Source of the DNA: Bin80 sp965220935
GTDB taxonomy: Bacteria; Bacteroidota; Rhodothermia; Rhodothermales; Bin80
Direction of reading: 5' to 3'
NCBI GenBank assembly: GCA_965220935.1
Contig: OZ244857.1
Coordinates: 2,356,001 to 2,420,000 of the forward strand
DNA length: 64,000 bases
A program made the position numbers and the translations under genes. The notes beneath the pieces are model-generated. The model was not told the DNA's origin and did not search any database. It saw nothing but the letters and a program-made list of their open reading frames with translations. Within the stretch, counting starts at the first letter, position 1, and the number at the start of each line of letters is the position of its first letter. Positions 7,665 through 16,510 of this stretch are shown here, in pieces.

Positions 7665-9743
7665 CCTGAATTCCCAACGTGGATATCGGATGACATAAAT
7701 TCACTCAATGCGCCCCTAAAACTGGCTTAATACGGTAGTTTATCCTTCTAAATGTCATTATATAATTATTTTTAGTTTGTATAATCACATAACCTATACA
7801 ATTTATTTTCTCTTTATCGCTACACGCCAAAGGTGCTATTTTCTTTACATTGATCGATTTAAAGTCCGCAAAATAGGCTTTTTTATGAACTTTTGCTCCA
7901 ATGGGTCCCCAAAATTTGTTTATTTAGTGATTTGTCATCACTAATTCTAATTTATATCATGACAGATCTCGCTCCTCTTTTTATTGAACCCCAATGCCGG
8001 CGCCATAAATACTACGAAGTCCTACGTGCTGCATTCGTAGATCAAATTCCACTCAGAGAGATCGCCCAACGCTTTGGGTTTTCTCATGGGACCGTCCGAA
8101 ACCTCTGCTCTGCGTTTCGTCAAAATCCTGATCTGTCGGCCTTCTTTATTCCCGATGCACCTCCTCCAAAACCTGAGACACAAACCCCATTATTGACCGG
8201 GTTTCGAAACACGCGGGATACGCGGATTCTGGAACTACGTAATCATGACGGGCTTTCCGTCACAGAGATTTACCATATTCTCAAAAGCGAAGGCATCCAA
8301 TATTGGATTAATTCTGCGCAAAGCTGGCGTGAAGAAGCTTCGCCGACGAACGCATCAACAGCGCATGGATACCGTGACGGTCATCAAGTCCCCTGCCGCA
8401 GACCATCGCAAGTTGGATCTCTCACCCGTGTCATTTACCACCGACTTCGGAGGCATTTTTCTCTTTGCTGCTGACCTCGCCCGCATGAAGATTGACCAGT
8501 TGTTAGAGGCCAGTCAGATGCCAGGGAGTCGCAAGATCCCTGCGGGCTGTGCTATACGTGCACTGCTGGCGCTTAAACTGTGGGGAGTTCGTAGGAACTC
8601 ACATGTCATGGCCGATCCAGGTCTAGCGCTGTTTGCAGGACTCAATACGATGCCTAAGCGCAGTACACTCACCGAGTACTCCTGCAGGGTTCATCCAGAG
8701 TATATCCGCCATCTCATGGAACTCTGGCATCCTGCTGCACGATCTTTGGGCGTCACGCTTGGCTCAGAAGATTCCTTTGATCTTGACTTTCATACCATCC
8801 CCTACCACGGCGATGACGCGCTCACCGAAAAACACTATATCTCAAAGCGGAGCCGAAGTCAGAAAGGGATCCTATCGCTTGTAGTCCGCGATGCAGAGGC
8901 ACGCTTGTTTGTCTATGCTAATGCAAAGATACGTCGGAGCGACCGTGAAAAACAGATTCCAGAATTTATTGACTTTTGGCGCAATCAGACAGGTCAACTC
9001 CCGCGCGAACTCGTTTTTGACAGTACTTTTACCACTTATAGTCAACTCCAATCGCTTACCGAACTCGGAATTCATTTTCTTACGATCAGAAGACGCTCTA
9101 AAAAACTCGTCAAAGCGCTTCTAAACACGCCATCAGACCAATGGAGAAAAATCCGCCTTACCAATGTTGGGCGCGCCTATCGAAATCCGCGAATCCTGGA
9201 CTCAAAGATTCAACTCCGTGGGTATCAAGGTCCCCTGAGGCAAATGGCTATCATGGATCTCGGACACGATCAGCCAACACTCCTGATTACCAATCAGATG
9301 GAGACCGATCCCTCCACACTGATTGATCGTTATGCCAGACGTATGATCATTGAAAATACAATCGCCGATGCCATTGATTTTTTTCATTTAGATGCACTGA
9401 GCTCCAGCGTTCCTCTTAAAATTGAAGTGGACCTCCAATTGACGCTGATGGCCAGCACGCTCTACCGCATCCTCGCAAGACGCATTGGCCAAGGCATAGA
9501 GAATGAAAAACCCCGCACAATCTTCCGAAAGTTCGTCCGCAATCGCGCCAATATTGAAATCTCTAAACACGAAATTGTCGTGACACTCACCAGACGCGCC
9601 AATAATCCATATCTGCTCTCAGCAAACTATAATAATCTTACACAATCTATTCCGTGGCTCAATAATAAAAACATGAGAATTCAGTTTCAATGACCCGAAA
9701 TTGTCATTCACATTACCCCGATATATTGTGTTGGGAATTCAGG
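7665..9743 (+). mobile_element. 2079-bp DDE insertion sequence, family unassigned
   Basis: The ends are inverted repeats that share CCTGAATTCCCAAC exactly and then ATATCGG at nearly the same distance. A 4-bp direct repeat CTAT flanks them (7661-7664 and 9744-9747). The element holds one transposase gene in two reading frames. Boundaries are supported by the terminal repeats and the target duplication together. Confidence 0.85.
7959..9693 (+). pseudogene. DDE transposase with N-terminal HTH, one frameshift
   Basis: The first 110 or so codons (MTDLAPLFIEPQCRRHKYYE, helix-turn-helix IPLREIAQRFGFSHGTVRNL, second helical unit GLSVTEIYHILKSEGI) run in one frame. Near 8300 the coding sequence moves to another frame (IGLILRKAGVKKLRRRTHQQ) and continues to 9693. 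That step corresponds to a single-base insertion or a +1 shift. The C-terminal part carries a DDE core: D in FDLDFHTIPYHGDD, D in ELVFDSTFTTYSQL, E in RRMIIENTIADAIDFFHLD. Since IS frameshifting is usually -1, I read this as a mutation, but a programmed shift is not excluded. Confidence 0.8.
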
Positions 9744-10273
9744 CTATCAGGCCATACAGGTGGTGCGAATCCTCCTGCGTCAAAAAGGCGTGAATAAGTC
9801 TTGAACAACGATTCGTTCTATGCTCAGTTCCCAACGAAGATGACCTATACGCAGAAGTTAAAGGGGGCGACCCTACATGTACGCGTGACCTCAGATCCCG
9901 AAGCAGATCAGCGTAAAATCTACGAAGCATTAACATTAATCCACTCCACTCTCACGAAAAACAACGAATGTCTGACAGAACAATAACTTAATACGGTGGT
10001 GGCCTAACTGGCTTTTTTTGAGGCAAAAGTCTATATTTTACGCGCTTTTAAGCAAATTAAATGTTAAAGATGGGTTAACAATAGAAAAGGCTTAAAACAA
10101 GTTTAACTTGTCTCAAAACCGATCTTTCGATATTCTTTGACGGATGAGCGATTCCGAACTTGGAAATGTTATGAATCAACAATATGAGATGAACATGGGG
10201 GAGTGCCTTTTCCCGAATGAAGTTCGGATTGACATGACTTGATAGAAGATGTAGTGAACATAGACTTGGATGC
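9744..10273. other. 530-bp stretch without a confident gene
   Basis: A 61-codon frame (9801-9986, plus strand) contains KGATLHVRVTSDPEADQRKI, which looks like genuine coding sequence cut at both ends, possibly a mobile-element fragment. I cannot name it. A 15-base palindrome ACAAGTT-T-AACTTGT lies at 10097-10111 in A+T-rich DNA. It might be an operator, but no divergent gene start is nearby. Confidence 0.35.
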
Positions 10274-10963
10274 TCAATGAATGATGTGTATGTTACCTCC
10301 TAAGCAGAGAGCTTCCCATTCATCCTTGTCAGGCCCTCCAGGCTTTTCAATCAAATATTCTCCTGCGTCACACCATGGAGACACATTTGGACATGGATTA
10401 TCTATGTCCGGCTTACTTGTTTTGGAGCAAACTGGAGGCTTATCCGTGGAGTTGAATACATCCCACACATAGCTGATCCCCCACCCCTGTGAGAGGATTG
10501 ACAGTATATATGTGGATGAGAAACGATGAGAGTTATCACCTATTGACTCGTACATATCAATGAGCTTGTTCATTACACCAAGGTATGGAGTTCCATCATA
10601 ATATCGGCTTGCCCCGGCATCAGTTATTGCCCACTCAGCAATCTGCCCCCTCCAACCAGATTCGGATATCCATACTTCAAAAAGATCCTCTACGAATGCA
10701 TCCAAATCAGTTCTAGGTTGAGGTTCTAACCCTTGTTGAATCACTGCAGTCAATAAGTCATACGTTTCATGTGTTTGTCCAAATTTATGCTTGATTCCCC
10801 ATTCGTTACCCAGTTCCAAGAGTGCATGCAATGATTCCTGGGCACTGGGAGCTCTCCATACCCCTTTTTCAAAAACCATGCCTCCTTGAGGATCTTGAGT
10901 GCTTGAGTTCTGTGCACTTGACTGTTTGGGTAAGAAAGTCATCTGGAGAAGAACAAACACCAT
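10274..10963 (-). CDS. secreted protein of unknown function
   Basis: A 229-aa protein starting with a hydrophobic leader (MVFVLLQMTFLPKQSSAQ) that is likely cleaved after SSAQ. The mature part is acidic and aromatic-rich, predicted helical (ESLHALLELGNEWGIKHKFG, TDLDAFVEDLFEVWISESGW). It ends with a cysteine-containing segment (PPVCSK, NPCPNVSPWCDAGEY, EALCLGG) that could form two disulfides outside the cytoplasm. No family recognised. It is the last of a run of leftward genes for secreted proteins (11027-12847), 63 bases after the previous stop. Confidence 0.7.
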   Translation of the reverse strand: MVFVLLQMTFLPKQSSAQNSSTQDPQGGMVFEKGVWRAPSAQESLHALLELGNEWGIKHKFGQTHETYDLLTAVIQQGLEPQPRTDLDAFVEDLFEVWISESGWRGQIAEWAITDAGASRYYDGTPYLGVMNKLIDMYESIGDNSHRFSSTYILSILSQGWGISYVWDVFNSTDKPPVCSKTSKPDIDNPCPNVSPWCDAGEYLIEKPGGPDKDEWEALCLGGNIHIIH

Positions 10964-11026
10964 ACAGATGATCGGTGATGAATAAAAAGAAAAAAAGTGT
11001 TCATTTGTAATGATTGAGTAAGTGAG

Positions 11027-11836
11027 TTAACAAGTTGTTGGAGCAGATGGATGAACGCCACCAATGCGTATGGCATATACCCAATTCTTAAAGTGATAAA
11101 AGAAGGGAGCCATTGAACGCGTTTGGCCTGCATAACTGCCAGCTTTAGAGAGCTTCTTATAGTATACCATCCATATACCAGTGGCATCTGTCAGTTCACT
11201 GTTAATTACTGACTTGCTACCTGTCAATTTTTCTAAATCAGTAAAAAACTTAGAAGTTGTTGCACTTTGTAAGCAATTATTATAACCCTCCTGATGTTTT
11301 TTTTCATGATCCATTATTTGATCTGATACGTCTTCCCAAATACTTGCAGTTCCGCACTGAGTATTGAAATACCAATAACTTACATAGGAACTTCTGAAAG
11401 ATTTAGACTGGGGGCAAGCGGATTTTGCCTCTTGGGGAAGATCACTATAGCTGAATCGATATCTCGGGCGGGTTAATCGTCCAATCACTCTGGTGTCATA
11501 GTTTTTTGATATAACAATTTTACCAGCAATTGAGGGTTGAATCTTTACATAGCCTCTTCCACTCCAAGGCCCTGTTCCAGAGCCCTCTATGGGATGGTTT
11601 ATAGTCAAATGGTAAAAACCTCCTCTCCCAGGAGTAGCCAGATTCGCATATGTGATAGTAGCATCCAATGGAGCTGGAGCACGCCAGTTTCTACTGTTGA
11701 CAGTGATTGTTTCTTTATGAGTCCAGGTGTCGGTTGACACTGATAGAGTGGCATCGTCGGTAGCCACACCTTCCCACGACCGACCGGTATGACTAGGCCC
11801 CCAGCTAGATGACCATTTAAAGACTAAATTTTTCAC
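11027..11836 (-). CDS. HEKKH-motif protein, possible secreted metallopeptidase; probable 3' part of a split gene
   Basis: A 269-codon frame with GTG as its only early start. The N-terminal part is beta-rich (NLVFKWSSSWGPSHTGRSWE, ATDDATLSVSTDTWTHKETI), like a bacterial Ig-type domain. In the C-terminal half DQIMDHEKKHQEGYNNCL contains HExxH, the zinc-binding signature of metallopeptidases, so a peptidase role is possible but untested. The frame is open upstream of the GTG and overlaps the 3' end of the previous frame, which itself ends in a domain start (SCPKSVVRGNLVKCQI). I therefore suspect one original gene broken by a frameshift near 11840-11870. There is no leader of its own. Confidence 0.55.
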   Translation of the reverse strand: MKNLVFKWSSSWGPSHTGRSWEGVATDDATLSVSTDTWTHKETITVNSRNWRAPAPLDATITYANLATPGRGGFYHLTINHPIEGSGTGPWSGRGYVKIQPSIAGKIVISKNYDTRVIGRLTRPRYRFSYSDLPQEAKSACPQSKSFRSSYVSYWYFNTQCGTASIWEDVSDQIMDHEKKHQEGYNNCLQSATTSKFFTDLEKLTGSKSVINSELTDATGIWMVYYKKLSKAGSYAGQTRSMAPFFYHFKNWVYAIRIGGVHPSAPTTC

Positions 11837-12533
11837 ATCCTCTCGAATCGCCCTCCAAAATGATCTGACATTTTACCAGATTGCCCCGAACAACCGACTT
11901 GGGGCAAGATACCGTAATCTCCAACGTGTCCTCCTCATCTTTATCCCCAGAATCACCGTTACCGCCGCCTCCGCTACCACCACAAGGTCTACCCCCTCTA
12001 CTGCACTCGTGATCACCTCTCCCGCTCCCTCCACCACCTCCACCGCGAGGAACTAACACACAGGTAGTACGGGGATAGCCAATTAATTCACAGACAGAAC
12101 CCATAGGGGGCTCAACTGCAACCAAGCAGCTTTCTTCATATTCAACACGAGTATAACATATTAAATCAAAGGTTTGTGTCTTTTGGCAAATCTGAAAACG
12201 CCTCAAAGCCATTGTTATCCTTATGGGCTGTTGATTTGGTTGATAGAAAAACCCATTCGTGAATACATACCCAATCGTGTATTCGGCAACCAGTATAGGT
12301 GTTTTTCCAAGATCTCCCACCAGCCACTGATCCACATAATCTTTATACAGCGACGCATCTAAATCTGGACCTGCAAACTCAATTAAATGCATGGAACCTG
12401 GGATTACATTGCCTTTAGAGTCCACATCTGCAACCAGAATTCGCACCACTGGAACTTTGGTTGCCGATGGATTGAGGTCTGTTACATTTGGTCCGAGTAG
12501 TGTGGCGAAAAAATAGCCTGCACCCGTATCCAT
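11817..12533 (-). CDS. secreted-type protein with Gly-rich linker; probable middle part of a split gene
   Basis: A 238-codon frame. The first 110 residues look like a folded domain (VPVVRILVADVDSKGNVIPG, DYVDQWLVGDLGKTPILVAE). A cysteine-bearing segment follows, then a Gly/Ser/Arg-rich linker with runs of glycine, an acidic patch (GDKDEEDTLE), and the start of an Ig-like strand pattern (ITVSCPKSVVRGNLVKCQI). There is no signal peptide at its apparent start, although the composition is that of an exported protein. The frame overlaps the upstream lipoprotein frame by 52 bases and the downstream frame by 20. Those overlaps suggest two frameshifts in one long lipoprotein gene (12847 to 11027). 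Confidence 0.55.
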   Translation of the reverse strand: MDTGAGYFFATLLGPNVTDLNPSATKVPVVRILVADVDSKGNVIPGSMHLIEFAGPDLDASLYKDYVDQWLVGDLGKTPILVAEYTIGYVFTNGFFYQPNQQPIRITMALRRFQICQKTQTFDLICYTRVEYEESCLVAVEPPMGSVCELIGYPRTTCVLVPRGGGGGGSGRGDHECSRGGRPCGGSGGGGNGDSGDKDEEDTLEITVSCPKSVVRGNLVKCQIILEGDSRGCEKFSL

Positions 12534-12847
12534 GTCTCTGCGTTGTCCCAGTCAGGAGGATACTGGTTAACCATCTCTTCCAGTGCAACTACAACCATGC
12601 TGTCACTCAAGGCCTCGGACACATGACTACTATCATCTAGGATTTTGAATGCACCACTAGCAAGAGTACTCTGTTCTTTTTCAAGCGCGGCTTGATAAAA
12701 TTCTTTCACTCTTTGAACTCGCTCAAAGGCCACTTCTTCTGAGATAGTTTCATCAATATGTGGCACGAATGAATGGTCGCATCCACCCAAGTATAAGACA
12801 CTTGATAAGATCAACAAAGGTACCGTATATCTATGCCAAACAATCAT
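12482..12847 (-). CDS. lipoprotein N-terminal fragment or short lipoprotein
   Basis: I start at the ATG giving MIVWHRYTVPLLILSSVLYL, because it yields a clean lipoprotein leader ending in the lipobox LYLGGC (cysteine at residue 23). The longer frame upstream has no leader character. The mature part is acidic and helical (ISEEVAFERVQRVKEFYQAA). It may be an independent 121-aa lipoprotein, or the 5' part of a gene that continues in another frame at 12533. The second reading would supply the export signal the downstream frames lack. Confidence 0.55.
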   Translation of the reverse strand: MIVWHRYTVPLLILSSVLYLGGCDHSFVPHIDETISEEVAFERVQRVKEFYQAALEKEQSTLASGAFKILDDSSHVSEALSDSMVVVALEEMVNQYPPDWDNAETWIRVQAIFSPHYSDQM

Positions 12848-13476
12848 GACCGGCAAGTGTGGTGGTAAGCACAGTGTCGTAATATAGAAAATTAATACGA
12901 ACTTTTCAAGCTTACCGTGATAAATGATGATATGCTTGTTTGGTGAGCATGAAAGGGAGATTGCAATGTTTTGACTCATGAAAATTCACATATTATCATC
13001 TCCTTAAATGCAAAGATACATCGGTTTTATCATGAATCGTGTCGGCCGAGAGGTTCAAGTTCCGGCAAAAGATGAGAATATAAACTCAGAAGTTTTCTAT
13101 TTCCTGTATTCTCTACCGACGGTTTTGATCTCATGGAATTTTCATTCATGTTCTACGGTTTCACATTGGGCGATGGATAATAGAATGCGTGCAGAGTCTA
13201 CATGTAAATCTCTATTGATCTATAGTCTCCTCTTTCATCGTATCAGACAATTGTGCCTGCCAAAAAATTCAAACCTTAAATGATGGTCTTTATATAATTG
13301 GAAAATAGTTTTATGAAAATCACATGCAAACGCGTGAGAATCCGATCCTATTCCAAGACAAAGATTATAATTGTCAACATACGGAACACAGTTATCTATA
13401 ACGATGTTCAATTCCGTCCTTGGAATCTATAATTTTTCATAATAAATATCATTTTTGTCGCATTCAAAAGCGTCAA
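12848..13476. other. divergent intergenic region, about 630 bp, no gene seen
   Basis: The region lies between the leftward lipoprotein locus and the rightward ADP-ribosylglycohydrolase gene, so it should hold both promoters. Frames in it have no protein-like composition, and no structured RNA stands out. Sequence is A+T-rich towards the hydrolase. Confidence 0.4.
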
Positions 13477-14253
13477 ATGTCATACGGAGCGATTATTGGA
13501 GATATTGTAGGGTCTGTTTATGAATGGAACCCAATCAAAACGAAAGAATTTGAGTTATTCTCGCCTAAATGTAAATATACTGACGATTCAGTTTGTACCG
13601 TAGCTCTCGCAGATATATTACTCTCTGATAACGTGGCATGCGCTAACCAAGTCTTGCGTCAATGGTGCCGCAAGCATCCCGATAGGGGCTACGGTGGATT
13701 TTTTAGGAAGTGGATTGACGACAACAATATGGGCCCCTACGGTAGCTATGGAAATGGTGCAGCAATGAGAGTGTCACCTGTTGCTTATTTCAATAAAAAC
13801 AACCCCCTTGAAATAGCCCTAATGACTTCAGACAAAGTCACTGAGATTACTCACAACCATGCAGAGGGAATCAAGGGAGCGAGAGCTACTACACATGCAA
13901 TCTGGCTTGCCTTTCAGGGAGAAAAACCCTCATCCATTCGCATGATCATTGAGAATAGATATAACTACGATCTTTCCAGAACTGTTGATGAGATTCGCTC
14001 CCATTATGATTTTGATGTAACTTGTCAGAAAACGGTTCCCGAAGCGATTACATGTGCTCTTGAATCAACACATTTTGAGGATGCTATTCGCAATGCGATT
14101 TCACTGGGAGGGGATGCCGACACACAGGCTGCAATTGCTGGATCAATCGCGGAGGCGCTACACGATGTTCCTGATGATCTTATCAAAAAATCGAACCAAT
14201 ATCTCCCTAAAGATGTCATTGAAGTACTGGCCAGACTATACCATAAGACTTAG
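13477..14253 (+). CDS. ADP-ribosylglycohydrolase family protein
   Basis: 258 aa, started at the ATG that places MSYGAIIGDIVGSVYEWNPI at the N-terminus, as in the family; upstream codons add nothing. The metal-binding motifs of the DraG/ARH fold are present: KYTDDSVCTVALADIL (first Mg site), THNHAEGIKGARATTHAIW in the middle, and LGGDADTQAAIAGSIAEAL (second site). These enzymes remove ADP-ribose from proteins, nucleic acids or small molecules using two Mg ions. The length is typical of the compact bacterial form. No ADP-ribosyltransferase gene is visible nearby. The next gene on the same strand starts about 180 bases downstream. Confidence 0.93.
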   Translation: MSYGAIIGDIVGSVYEWNPIKTKEFELFSPKCKYTDDSVCTVALADILLSDNVACANQVLRQWCRKHPDRGYGGFFRKWIDDNNMGPYGSYGNGAAMRVSPVAYFNKNNPLEIALMTSDKVTEITHNHAEGIKGARATTHAIWLAFQGEKPSSIRMIIENRYNYDLSRTVDEIRSHYDFDVTCQKTVPEAITCALESTHFEDAIRNAISLGGDADTQAAIAGSIAEALHDVPDDLIKKSNQYLPKDVIEVLARLYHKT

Positions 14254-14435
14254 CGATTCAGTTTAAGCCTCTTTGAATATAACTCCTCAGATTCCGAAAT
14301 CAAAGAGCCAGCCGTCATTAGAATGTTTACGCCCATTTGCATACTTCGTAAATTCTGTCCACACCTAAATTGTAGATACATCAAGCGAATTATAGGCGAT
14401 TTGTGTATTAGGAACCACTTGCAAAACTTCCTCAG

Positions 14436-16508
14436 TTGAGTGCAATCATTGCTCTATATGTATCTAATCTGGTATTTTCTCTGGCCAGAAAAGTGTTTCA
14501 CGAGAGCGTGTTAGGTATTAAAAGGATGGGAGATAAGTCATCTTTCCCATTGTTGACTACTTACATGATGAGATATAAACTAGATTGCAGACTAGCGGGA
14601 GACTATCTCATCAGACTCTGGATTATACAGTTTGCAGTCATTGTTTTATTTGACTGCTTTTCCTTCGGTAATGATGCTAAGGCGCAGGAGATCGCAGGCT
14701 TTCCCCCTGAACTTGAATGGCATGCCCTGAAAGCACTGTATCAGTCTACGGATGGTGATAACTGGACTAATCATTCAAATTGGGACATGAATCGGACTTC
14801 TCTTCCAAGCTCCAACAGCCTTAATCAGTGGTATGGGGTTACGATGAATGATGATCATGTCACTGAATTAATTCTTCCCAACAATGGATTAACAGGTGCC
14901 CTACCGAGTCAATTACAATATTTAACCAACCTTCAAGTCCTAGACCTCCAAGAAAACAATCTTTCTGGCTCAATCAGCCCATGGATAAATAGTCTATCTT
15001 CTCTTGTCAAACTTCGACTTCAACAAAATCGGCTTACCGGTTCTATTCCAACAGAATTGGGAAGATTGACTCAACTTGAATATCTGAATCTTCGTGGAAA
15101 TGCTTTGGAGGGAACCATTCCTCAAAGCATAGAAAATTTGTCCCGACTGAAAGGTTTGTGGTTACACAATAATCGCCTCATGGGTAGCATTCCACAGGGT
15201 GTGATTGACTTACAAAATTTGGAATGGCTCTGGCTTGGAGGAAACTCTGGACTATTGGGTGTCATTACCTTATCAGACTCAGATCGTTATAATAAAATAG
15301 ATTTTTATCTGGGAGAAACTAATCTATGCATTGAGCATGATGACCGTATCACACACACTATGATCTATGAATGCCTTCCATCGATGGAATGGGAGGCGCT
15401 CAATAAACTATTTGATGCGACCCAGGGAGATGATTGGATCAATCACAGAGGCTGGACCTTTGATCGACGCCCGAGAGCTGACGATGTAGATCAATGGCAT
15501 GGAGTGACCATTGAGAATGGGCGGGTTCATGCCCTGAGTTTAGCACAAAATAATCTAAATGGACAAATTCCACAAGAATTGAATGCCTTTCAAAAACTGC
15601 AAGCCCTACAGTTAGATAAAAATCCCCTGCGTGGTACTCTTCCAGAGTCCATCACTCTCCTCAATAATTTGAAGATATTCTCCGCATCGGAGACCAGATT
15701 ATGTGCCTCAGACAGTGATACATTTCAGTTATGGCTTCAACAGATTCCAACATTATCAGGAATAAATAATTGTAGTACCATACAAGAAAATACCGCATTA
15801 TCTGGGTCTGTTGACTCAGCAGAAAATTCAGTACTACTTCCTATCTGGCTAATTGCTACACTGATATTGCTCGGACTGATTGGCACATGTGCAGCAATTA
15901 TTACTGGCCTTTATACTGCAAGGCGACTAAGGGAACCAGAATCCATTGAAATAGATCAAGAAGAAGATAAACTTAGGTTGATTGAGCAGCGAATTGACTT
16001 TTTAATTGAAACTGCAAATTCAATTACTCACTTGGCTGAACAAAGCCTAAATCAGAGCGAAATTACGGAGAATTTTTCCTCGTCTATCAAAAGCTTGCGC
16101 GGTGCATTAGATGATCGAGATCAGGAAATTAAGCGCCTCAAAAAAGGCTACGATAGTACAATTTATCGTAAATTCGTTATACGCTTTATCCGAGTAAATC
16201 AAGCAGTTCAATATTTTTTACAGCAATCCGATGACGCAATGTCTCAGCTTGAATCCATCCATTCACTCCTGGAGGATGCTCTCCTTGAGTGTGATGTCCA
16301 TAGGTTTACCCCTGAGATCGGAAGCGATTATCGGTCGGCCTTCGGTGTTGCAGACTATCCAAAAATTTTGGAGACAGATGTTGAGGGGGATGATTGCATG
16401 ATCGCAGAAATTTTGGAACATGGCTATTACATCAAAGGGGGGCAAGAAAAAGAAGTTCTTATTCCTGCCCGTGTCGCAATCTATAGATTTAATACAAACC
16501 ATCATTAA
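14436..16508 (+). CDS. LRR ectodomain - transmembrane - coiled coil - GrpE-like protein
   Basis: The frame gives 690 aa; the true start may be M31, M44 or M45, just before the hydrophobic leader LIRLWIIQFAVIVLF ending near AKAQ. Outside the cell are two units that each open with the plant-like LRR cap (ALKALYQSTDGDNWTNHSNW, about 97-116; ALNKLFDATQGDDWINHRGW, 321-340). Each is followed by LxxNxLxGxIP repeats (about 143-270 and 365-410). A membrane helix spans about 467-492. Then comes a charged coiled coil (505-570) and a C-terminal domain resembling GrpE, the Hsp70 nucleotide-exchange factor (FIRVNQAVQYFLQ, RFTPEIGSDYRSAFGVADYP, IAEILEHGYYIKGG, VLIPARVAIYRF). The Hsp70 gene starts 2 bases later. 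The GrpE assignment is from pattern, not a search. Confidence 0.8.
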   Translation: MSAIIALYVSNLVFSLARKVFHESVLGIKRMGDKSSFPLLTTYMMRYKLDCRLAGDYLIRLWIIQFAVIVLFDCFSFGNDAKAQEIAGFPPELEWHALKALYQSTDGDNWTNHSNWDMNRTSLPSSNSLNQWYGVTMNDDHVTELILPNNGLTGALPSQLQYLTNLQVLDLQENNLSGSISPWINSLSSLVKLRLQQNRLTGSIPTELGRLTQLEYLNLRGNALEGTIPQSIENLSRLKGLWLHNNRLMGSIPQGVIDLQNLEWLWLGGNSGLLGVITLSDSDRYNKIDFYLGETNLCIEHDDRITHTMIYECLPSMEWEALNKLFDATQGDDWINHRGWTFDRRPRADDVDQWHGVTIENGRVHALSLAQNNLNGQIPQELNAFQKLQALQLDKNPLRGTLPESITLLNNLKIFSASETRLCASDSDTFQLWLQQIPTLSGINNCSTIQENTALSGSVDSAENSVLLPIWLIATLILLGLIGTCAAIITGLYTARRLREPESIEIDQEEDKLRLIEQRIDFLIETANSITHLAEQSLNQSEITENFSSSIKSLRGALDDRDQEIKRLKKGYDSTIYRKFVIRFIRVNQAVQYFLQQSDDAMSQLESIHSLLEDALLECDVHRFTPEIGSDYRSAFGVADYPKILETDVEGDDCMIAEILEHGYYIKGGQEKEVLIPARVAIYRFNTNHH

Positions 16509-16510
16509 CT

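Noticed and set aside
8245..8474. Programmed -1 frameshift in the DDE transposase
   Set aside because: The register change corresponds to +1 (or an inserted base), and no A6G/A7-type slippery site with a following hairpin is evident at the crossover; a mutation is more likely.
10097..10111. ACAAGTT-T-AACTTGT palindrome as an operator
   Set aside because: No gene start lies close on either side and the surrounding DNA is A+T-rich; chance palindrome not excluded.
13008..13283. 91-codon frame upstream of the ADP-ribosylglycohydrolase
   Set aside because: Composition is not protein-like (many Cys/His/Ser in a random pattern), with no start signal and no recognisable fold.
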